Below, one piece after another: positions 55,463-64,000 of a stretch of 64,000 nucleotides of DNA. A program made the translations under genes and the position numbers. Numbering within the stretch: the stretch's first letter is position 1; each line of letters begins with the position of its first letter. Source of the DNA: Avena insularis (lineage: Eukaryota; Streptophyta; Magnoliopsida; Poales; Poaceae); assembly GCA_023614405.1 (NCBI GenBank), contig JAJUPC010000234.1, positions 283,501-347,500 on the forward strand. Direction: 5' to 3'. The notes beneath the pieces are model-generated. The model worked only from the letters and a program-made list of their open reading frames with translations, did not search any database and was not told the origin of the DNA.

Positions 55463-57804
55463 ATGTGTGGTCTATGAAGAGAACGCATTTCAATGACTCG
55501 TTGTTAGTAAAAAGAACACACATGCAATGAGATCGGTGGATCCATGTGTGGTCTTTGAAGAGAACACACATGCAATGACTGGTTGTTGTTAGTAAAAAGA
55601 ACACACATGCAATGACACTGTGGATCCATATGTGGTATGTGAAAAGAACACACATGCAATGACTCTTGTTGTTGTTAGTAAAAGAACACACATGCAATGA
55701 CACTGTGGATCCATAGGTGGATTGTGAAAAGAGCACACATGCAATGACTCGTTGTTGTTAGTAACAAGGACACACATGCAATACCACTAGGGGATCCATG
55801 TGTGGTCTCTGAAGAGAACGCACATTTCAATGACACTGGTGGATCCATATGTGGTATGTGAAAAGAACACACATGAAATCACTCTGTTATTGTTAGTAAA
55901 ATTAGCATAAATGAAATGACACTGGTGGATCCATAGGTGGATTGTGAAAAGAACACACATGCAATGACACTGGTTGTTGTTAGTAAAAGGAACACACATC
56001 CAATGACATCAGGATCCATGTGGTCTCCAAGAGAACACACATTTCAATGACTCTGGTTGTTGTTAGTAAAAAGAACACACATGCAATGACTCTGCTTGTT
56101 GTTAGTAACAAGAACACACATGCAATGACACTAGTTGATCCATATGTGGTATGCGAACAGAACACACATGCAATGACTCGGGTTGTTGTTAGTAAAAAGA
56201 ACACACATACAATGACACTGGTGGATCCATAGGTGGATTGTGAAAAGAGCACACATGCAATGATTCTGGTTGTTGTTAGTAACAAGAACACACATGCAAT
56301 ACCACTAGGGGATCCATGTGTGGTCTCTGAAGAGAACACACATTTCAATGACACTGGTGGATCCATATGTGGTATGTGAAAAGAACACACATGAAATGAC
56401 TCTTGTTACTAGTAAAAAGCACCAATGAAATGACACTGTGGATCCATAGGTCGATTGTGAAAAGAACACACATGCAATGACACTGGTTGTTGTTAGTAAA
56501 AGGAACACACATGCATTGACATTGGTGGATCCACGTGTGGTCTCCGAAGAGAACACACATTTCAATGACTCTGGTTGTTGTTAGTAAAAAGAACACACAT
56601 GCAATGACACTAGTGGATCCATGTGTGGTTTCTGAAGAGAACTAACATGCAATGACTCGTTGTTGTTAGTAAAAGAGCACACATGCAATGACACTGGAGA
56701 ATCCATATGTGGTATGTGAAAAGAGCACACATGCAATGACTCACGTTGTTGTTAGTAACAAGAACACACATGCAATTCCTCTAGTGGATCTTTGTGTGGT
56801 CTCTGAAGAGAACACACATTTCAATGACTCTGGTTGTTGTTAGTAAAAAGAACACACATGCAATGACACTGGTGGATCCATATGTGGTATGTGAAAATAA
56901 TACACATTTCAATGACTCTGATTGTTGTTAGTAAAAAGAACACACATGCAATGACACTGGTGGATCCATATGTGGATTGTGAAAAGATCACACATGCAAT
57001 GACTGTGGTTGTTGTTAGTAAAAAGAACACACATGCAATCACATTGGTGGATCCTTAGGTGGATTGTGAAAAGAGCACACATGCAATGACTCTGGTTGTT
57101 GTTAGAAAAAGAATACACATGCAATGACACTGGTGGATCCATAGGTGGATTGTGAAAAGAATTAACATGCAATGACACTGGTTGTTGTTAGTAAAAAGAA
57201 CACACATGCAATGACTATGGTTGTTGTTAGTAAAAAGAACACACATGCAATGACACTGGTGGATCCACAGGTGGATGTGAAAAGAGCACACATGCAATGA
57301 CACTGGAGAATCCATATGTGGTATGTGAAAAGAACACACATGCAATGACTCTGGTATTTGTTAGTAACAAGAACACACATGCAATAACATCATGGATCCA
57401 TGTGTGGTCTCAAGAGAACACACATTTCAATTATACTGGTGGATCCATATGTGGTATGTGAAAAGAACACACATGAAATGACTCGTTGTTGTTAGTATAA
57501 AAAGCACAAATTCAACGACTGTTTTGGATCGTTTGGTGGATTCTGAAAATAACACCCATGGACTGACACTGGTGGATCCATTGGTTGATTATGAAAAGTA
57601 CACACATGCAACGACACTGGTGGATCCATATGTGGTATGTGAAAAGAACACACATGCAATGACTCGTAGTTGTTAGTAACGAACACACATGCAATAACAC
57701 TGGTGGTTCCATGTGTGGTCTCTAAAGAGAACACACATTTCAATGACACTGTGGATCCATATGTGGTATGTGAAAAGAACACACATCAAATGACTGGTAG
57801 ATCC
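55463..57804 (+). repeat. 2.35-kb HOR, copy 2 (degraded)
   Basis: Anchors at about 55,779, 56,298 and 56,775 (the last altered to attcctctagtggatc), then E block 8 at 56,896-57,804. Many small losses are present (actcgttg for actctggttg, ctcaagag for ctctgaagag). The stretch 57,495-57,605 has several substitutions, including a disrupted BamHI motif (ggatcgtttgg). Confidence 0.8.
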
Positions 57805-60101
57805 ATGTGGTCTATGAAGAGAACGCACATTTCAATGACTCTGGTTGTTAGTAAAAAGAACACACATGCAATGAGATCGTGGATCCATGTGTGGTCTTTG
57901 AAGAGAACACACATGCAATGACTGTGGTTGTTAGTAAAAAGAACACATGCAATGACACACTGGTGGATCCATATGTGGTATGTGAAAGAACACACATGCA
58001 ATGACTCTTGTTGTTGTTAGTAAAAGAACACACATGCAATGACACCGGTGGATTCATAGGTGGATTGTGAAAAGAGCACACATGCAATGACTCTGGTTGT
58101 TGTTAGTAACAAGAACACACATGCAAAACCACTAGGGGATAAATGTGTGGTCTCTGAAGAGAACACACATTTCAATGAACCATTTGGATCAATATGTGGT
58201 ATGAGAAAAGAACAAACATGAAATGACTCTGGATGTTGTTAGTAAAAAAGCACAAATGAAATGACACTGGTGGATCCATAGGTGGATTGTGAAAAGAACA
58301 CACATGCAATCACACTGGTTGTTGTTAGTAAAAGGAACACACATGCAATGAGATCAGGATCCATGTGGTCTCCAAGAGAACACATTTCAATGACTCGTTG
58401 TTGTTAGTAAAAGAACACATGCAATGACTCTTTTGTTGTTAGTAAAAGAACACACATGCAATGACACTGGTGGATCCATATGTGGTATGAAAAGAACACA
58501 CATGCAATGACTACGGTTGTTGTTAGTAAAAACACACATGCAATGACACTGTGGATCCATAGGTGGATTGTGAAAAGAGCACACATGCAATGATTACAGT
58601 TGTTAGTAACAAGAACACACATGCAATACCACTAGGGGATCCATGTGTGGTCTCTGAAGAGAACACATTTCAATGACACTGTGGATCCATATGTGGTATG
58701 TGAAAAGAACACACATGAAATGACTCTTATTGTTAGTAAAAAGCACAAATGAAATGACACTGGTGGATCCATAGGTGGATTGTGAAAAGAACACACATGC
58801 AATGACACTGGTTGTTGTTAGTAAAAGGAACACACATCCAATGACACTGGTGGATCCATGTGTGGTCTCCGAAGAGAACACACATTTCAATGACTCTGGT
58901 TGTTGTTAGTAAAAAGAACACACATGCAATGACTCTGTTTGTTGTTAGTAAAAAGAACACACATGCAATGACACTGGTGGATCCATATGTGGTATGGGAA
59001 AAGAACACACATGCAATGACTCTTGTTGTTAGTAAAAAGAACACACATACAATGACACTGTGGATCCATAGGTGGATTGTGAAAAGAGCACACATGCAAT
59101 GATTCTGGTTGTTGTTAGTAACAAGAACACACATGCAATACCACTAGGGGATCCATGTGTGGTCTCTGAAGAGAACACACATTTCAATGACACTGGTGGA
59201 TCCATATGTGGTATGTGAAAAGAACACACATGAAATGACTCTGGTTGTTATTAGTAAAAAAGCACCAATGAAATGACACTGGTGGATCCATAGGTCGATT
59301 GTGAAAAGAACACACATGCAATGACACTGGTTGTTGTTAGTAAAAGGAACACACATGCATTGACATTGGTGGATCCACGTGTGGTCTCCGAAGAGAACAC
59401 ACATTTCAATGACTCTGGTTGTTGTTAGTAAAAAGAACACACATGCAATGACACTAGTGGATCCATGTGTGGTTTCTGAAGAGAACACACATGCAATGAC
59501 TCTGGTTGTTGTTAGTAAAAAGAACACACATGCAATGACACTGGTGGATCCATAGGTGGATGTGAAAAGAGCACACATGCAATGACACTGGAGAATCCAT
59601 ATGTGGTATGTGAAAAGAACACACATGCAATGACTCTGGTATTTGTTAGTAACAAGAACACACATGCAATAACACTGTTGGATCCATGTGTGGTCTCTGA
59701 AGAGAACACACATTTCAATTATACTGGTGGATCCATATGTGGTATGTGAAAAGAACACACATGAAATGACTCTGGTTGTTGTTAGTAAAAAAAACACACA
59801 TGCAACGACACTGGTGGATCCATTGGTGGATTCTGAAAAGAACACACATGCAATGACACTAGTGGATCCATAGGTGGATTGTGAAAAGAACACACATGCA
59901 ACGACACTGGTGGATCCATATGTGGTATGTGAAAAGAACACACATGCAATGACTCTAGTAGTTGTTAGTAACAAGAACACACATGCAATAACACTGGTGG
60001 TTCCATGTGTGGTCTCTGAAGAGAACACACATTTCAATGACACTGGTGGATCCATATGTGGTATGTGAAAAGAACACACATCAAATGACTCTGGTAGATC
60101 C
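57805..60101 (+). repeat. 2.30-kb HOR variant with 5'-truncated E block 9
   Basis: Anchors at about 58,128, 58,628 and 59,139. The ctctgtttg-type P module appears twice, then the caccaatg/cgattg type. The E block begins only at its gtggatgtgaaaag monomer (59,544), without the aataatac and gaatacac part, and ends at 60,101 (about 558 bp instead of 920). This is a crossover product between P and E. Confidence 0.8.
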
Positions 60102-62455
60102 ATGTGTGGTCTATGAAGAGAACGCACATTTCAATGACTCTGGTTGTTAGTAAAAAGAACACACATGCAATGAGACTGGTGGATCCATGTGTGGTCTTTG
60201 AAGAGAACACACATGCAATGACTGTGGTTGTTGTTAGTAAAAAGAACACACATGCAATGACACGGTGGATCCATATGGTATGTGAAAAGAACACACATGC
60301 AATGACTCTTGTTGTTGTTAGTAAAAAGAACACACATGCAATGACACTGGTGGATCCATAGGTGGATTGTGAAAAGAGCACACATGCAATGACTCTGGTT
60401 GTTGTTAGTAACAAGGACACACATGCAATACCACTAGGGGATCCATGTGTGGTCTCTGAAGAGAACGCACATTTCAATGACACTGGTGGATCCATATGTG
60501 GTATGTGAAAAGAACACACATGAAATGACTCTGGTTATTGTTAGTAAAAAAGCACAAATGAAATGACACTGGTGGATCCATAGGTGGATTGTGAAAAGAA
60601 CACACATGCAATGACACTGGTTGTTGTTAGTAAAAGGAACACACATCCAATGACATCAGGATCCATGTGGTCTCCAAGAGAACACACATTTCAATGACTC
60701 TAGTTGTTGTTAGTAAAAAGAACACACATGCAATGACTCTGTTTGTTGTTAGTAAAAAGAACACACATGCAATGACACTGGTGGATCCATATGTGGTATG
60801 CGAAAAGAACACACATGCAATGACTCTGGTTGTTGTTAGTAAAAAGAACACACATACAATGACACTGGTGGATCCATAGGTGGATTGTGAAAAGAGCACA
60901 CATGCAATGATTCTGGTTGTTGTTAGTAACAAGAACACACATGCAATACCACTAGGGGATCCATGTGTGGTCTCAAGAGAACACACATTTCAATGACACT
61001 GTGGATCCATATGTGGTATGTGAAAAGAACACACATGAAATGACTCTGTTGTTATTAGTAAAAAGCACCAATGAAATGACACTGTAGATCCATAGGTCGA
61101 CTGTGAAAAGAACACACATGCAATGACACTGGTTGTTGTTAGTAAAAGGAACACACATGCATTGACATTGGTGGATCCATGTGGTCTCCGAAGAGAACAC
61201 ACATTTCAATGACTCTGGTTGTTGTTAGTAAAAAGAACACACATGCAATGACACTAGTGGATCCATGTGTGGTTTCTGAAGAGAACTAACATGCAATGAC
61301 TCTGGTTGTTGTTAGTAAAAAGAGCACACATGCAATGACACTGGAGAATCCATATGTGGTATGTGAAAAGAGCACATGCAATGACTCGTTGTTGTTAGTA
61401 ACAAGAACACACATGCAATACCACTGGGGATCCTTGTGTGGTCTCTGAGAGAACACACATTTCAATGACTCTGGTTGTTGTCAAGAAAAGAACACACATG
61501 CAATGACACTGGTGGATCCATATGTGGTATGTGAAAAGAACACACATTACATTGACTCAATTTGTTTTTAGTAAAAGAACACACATGCAATGACACTGGT
61601 GGATCCATATGTGGATTGTGAAAAGATCACACATGCAATGACTGTGGTTGTTGTTAGTAAAAAGAACACACATGCAATCACATTGGTGGATCCTTAGGTG
61701 GATTGTGAAAAGAGCACACATGCAATGACTCTGGTTGTTGTTAGAAAAAGAATACACATGCAATGACACTGGTGGATCCATAGGTGGATTGTGAAAAGAA
61801 TACACATGCAATGACACTGGTTGTTGTTAGTAAAAAGAACACACATGCAATGACTATGGTTGTTGTTAGTAAAAAGAACACACATGCAATGACACTGGTG
61901 GATCCACAGGTGGATGTGAAAAGAGCACACATGCAATGACACTGGAGAATCCATATGTGGTATGTGAAAAGAACACACATGCAATGACTCTGGTATTTGT
62001 TAGTAACAAGAACACACATGCAATAACACTGTTGGATCCATGTGTGGTCTCTGAAGAGAACACACATTTCAATTATACTGGTGGATCCATATGTGGTATG
62101 TGAAAAGAACACACATGAAATGACTCTGGTTGTTGTTAGTAAAAAAAGCACACATGCAACGACACTGGTGGATCCATTGGTGGATTCTGAAAAGAACACA
62201 CATGGAATGACACTGGTGGATCCATAGGTGGATTATGAAAAGAACACACATGCAACGACACTGGTGGATCCATATGTGGTATGTGAAAAGAACACACATG
62301 CAATGACTCTGGTAGTTGTTAGTAACGAGAACACACATGCAATAACACTGGTGGTTCCATGTGTGGTCTCTGAAGAGAACACACATTTCAATGACACTGG
62401 TGGATCCATATGTGGTATGTGAAAAGAACACACATCAAATGACTCTGGTAGATCT
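60102..62455 (+). repeat. 2.35-kb HOR, copy 3
   Basis: Anchors at about 60,430, 60,947 and 61,417, then E block 10 at about 61,536-62,455. The normal aataatac marker at the E start is replaced by aacacacattacattgac, and the next D is altered to tttgtttttag (near 61,560). Confidence 0.82.
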
Positions 62456-64000
62456 ATGTGTGGTCTATGAAGAGAACGCACATTTCAATGACTCTGGTTG
62501 TTAGTAAAAAGAACACACATGCAATGAGACTGGTGGATCCATGTGTGGTCTTTGAAGAGAACACACATGCAATGACTGTGGTTGTTGTTAGTAAAAAGAA
62601 CACACATGCAATGACACTGGTGGATCCATATGTGGTATGTGAAAAGAACACACATGCAATGACTCTTGTTGTTGTTAGTAAAAATAACACACATGCAATG
62701 ACACTGGTGGATCCATAGGTGGATTGTGAAAAGAGCACACATGCAATGACTCTGGTTGTTGTTAGTAACAAGGACACACATGCAATACCACTAGGGGATC
62801 CATGTGTGGTCTCTGAAGAGAACGCACATTTCAATGACACTGGTGGATCCATATGTGGTATGTGAAAAGAACACACATGAAATGACTCTGGTTATTGTTA
62901 GTAAAAAAGCACAAATGAAATGACACTGGTGGATCCATAGGTGGATTGTGAAAAGAACACACATGCAATCACACTGGTTGTTGTTAGTAAAAGGAACACA
63001 TCCAATGACATCAGGATCCATGTGTGGTCTCCAAGAGAACACACATTTCAATGACTCTGGTTGTTGTTAGTAAAAAGAACACACATGCAATGACTCTGTT
63101 TGTTGTTAGTAAAAAGAACACACATGCAATGACACTGGTGGATCCATATGTGGTATGCGAAAAGAACACACATGCAATGACTCGGGTTGTTGTTAGTAAA
63201 AAGAACACACATACAATGACACTGGTGGATCCATAGGTGGATTGTGAAAAGAGCACACATGCAATGATTCTGGTTGTTGTTAGTAACAAGAACACACATG
63301 CAATACCACTAGGGGATCCATGTGTGGTCTCTGAAGAGAACACACATTTCAATGACACTGGTGGATCCATATGTGGTATGTGAAAAGAACACACATGAAA
63401 TGACTCTGGTTGTTACTAGTAAAAAAGCACCAATGAAATGACACTGGTGGATCCATAGGTCGATTGTGAAAAGAACACACATGCAATGACACTGGTTGTT
63501 GTTAGTAAAAGGAACACACATGCATTGACATTGGTGGATCCACGTGTGGTCTCCGAAGAGAACACACATTTCAATGACTCTGGTTGTTGTTAGTAAAAAG
63601 AACACACATGCAATGACACTAGTGGATCCATGTGTGGTTTCTGAAGAGAACTAACATGCAATGACTCTGGTTGTTGTTAGTAAAAAGAGCACACATGCAA
63701 TGACACTGGAGAATCCATATGTGGTATGTGAAAAGAGCACACATGCAATGACTCTGGTTGTTGTTAGTAACAAGAACACACATGCAATACCACTAGGGGA
63801 TCCTTGTGTGGTCTCTGAAGAGAACACACATTTCAATGACTCTGGTTGTTAGTAAAAAGAACACACATGCAATGACACTGGTGGATCCATATGTGGTATG
63901 TGAAAATAATACACATTTCAATGACTCTGATTGTTGTTAGTAAAAAGAACACACATGCAATGACACTGGTGGATCCATATGTGGATTGTGAAAAGATCAC
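62456..64000 (+). repeat. 2.35-kb HOR, copy 4 (cut by the window end)
   Basis: Anchors at about 62,786, 63,303 and 63,789, in phase with the previous copies. E block 11 starts at 63,907 and runs off the window. The last base lies inside a type A monomer. Confidence 0.85.

Larger units (their letters stand above)
1..64000. repeat. Continuous two-length (48/39 bp) satellite array filling the window
   Basis: Every stretch read is made of the same monomers: a 48-bp unit beginning gtggatcc and a 39-bp unit beginning gttgttgttag, both ending in the shared core aagaacacacatgcaatgac plus actg or tctg. At an average of about 45 bp this is roughly 1,400 monomers (an arithmetic estimate, not a count). 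No gap over about 50 bp departs from the pattern, and both window edges cut a monomer. Arrays of this size with higher-order structure are typical of centromeric, pericentromeric or subtelomeric heterochromatin; the chromosomal location is inferred, not seen. I do not recognise it as a named satellite. No gene-like composition, splice signals, transposon termini, long poly-A tails or tRNA/rRNA sequence were noticed anywhere in it. Confidence 0.98.

Noticed and set aside
1..64000. Possible CRISPR array, because of regularly repeated short units.
   Set aside because: The sequence between any two repeats is itself another monomer; there are no unique spacers, no leader and no cas genes, and the unit lengths mix 39 and 48 bp.
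1..64000. Centromere protein B box or alpha-satellite identity.
   Set aside because: No match to the TTCG....A..CGGG pattern was seen, the consensus monomers contain no CG, and the 171-bp alpha-satellite unit is absent.
1..64000. Telomeric or simple microsatellite repeat (GTTGTTGTT, ACACAC).
   Set aside because: These are only three-unit runs inside the D head and the core; no extended simple repeat or telomere motif array is present.
1..64000. Transposon insertions or gene islands within the array.
   Set aside because: Reading through the window I found no segment beyond about 50 bp that is not recognisable monomer sequence; even the diverged patches near 15,600, 57,500, 58,150 and 61,500 align to monomers.
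1..64000. Ribosomal DNA intergenic spacer repeats.
   Set aside because: No rRNA sequence or spacer promoter is visible, and the array is far longer than expected between rRNA genes without one appearing.

Overview
The whole 64,000-base window is one uninterrupted eukaryotic satellite DNA array. I found no gene, RNA gene, transposon, CRISPR array or unique sequence. The array is already in mid-monomer at base 1 and still in mid-monomer at base 64,000, so it extends past both edges. It is built from two unit lengths. One is a 48-bp monomer in three head subtypes (A, B, C), nearly all carrying GGATCC. The other is a 39-bp monomer (D) that starts gttgttgttagtaa. Both share the same 3' core, aagaacacacatgcaatgac. 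A recurrent 49-bp variant (tttcaatg in place of gcaatg) and a 36-bp D variant also occur. The clean monomers contain no CpG and about 36-44% GC. CpG depletion suggests a methylated genome such as a vertebrate or plant, but the taxon cannot be named from this sequence.

Higher-order repeats (HORs) change along the window. From 1 to 29,187 one HOR superfamily is seen. An anchor (a 49-bp monomer running into ctctgattgttg) recurs at spacings of about 1.77, 0.88 and 2.11 kb, giving three 4.76-kb HORs (1,062-15,336). These are followed by two 2.99-kb HORs without the 1.77-kb block (15,337-21,323), two 2.11-kb units without the 0.88-kb block (21,324-25,552), and two 1.82-kb units (25,553-29,187). This is a stepwise change of HOR length in one array.

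From about 29.2 to 32.4 kb lies a transition zone with a 917-bp and a 310-bp tandem duplication. From 32.4 kb onward a second superfamily is made of two kinds of block: P modules (about 0.48 or 0.57 kb, anchored on ccactaggggatcc) and E blocks (about 0.92 kb, marked by aataatacac, accattgg-type and tatttgttag variants). They combine as 1.62-kb P-only HORs (33,991-39,337), an irregular P array (43,049-47,461), 2.15-kb E+P HORs (about 47.5-53.4 kb) and 2.35-kb E+2P HORs (about 53.4-64 kb).

Long reading frames on the minus strand (up to 379 codons), and shorter ones on the plus strand, follow from monomer lengths that are multiples of three; I judge them non-coding. Patches of small indels, mostly 48-62 kb but also near 9.5, 13.6, 17.2 and 21.3 kb, look like long-read consensus errors or locally decayed copies. 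Block coordinates were read by eye; the phase of any HOR is arbitrary and edges are good to roughly 10 bp.
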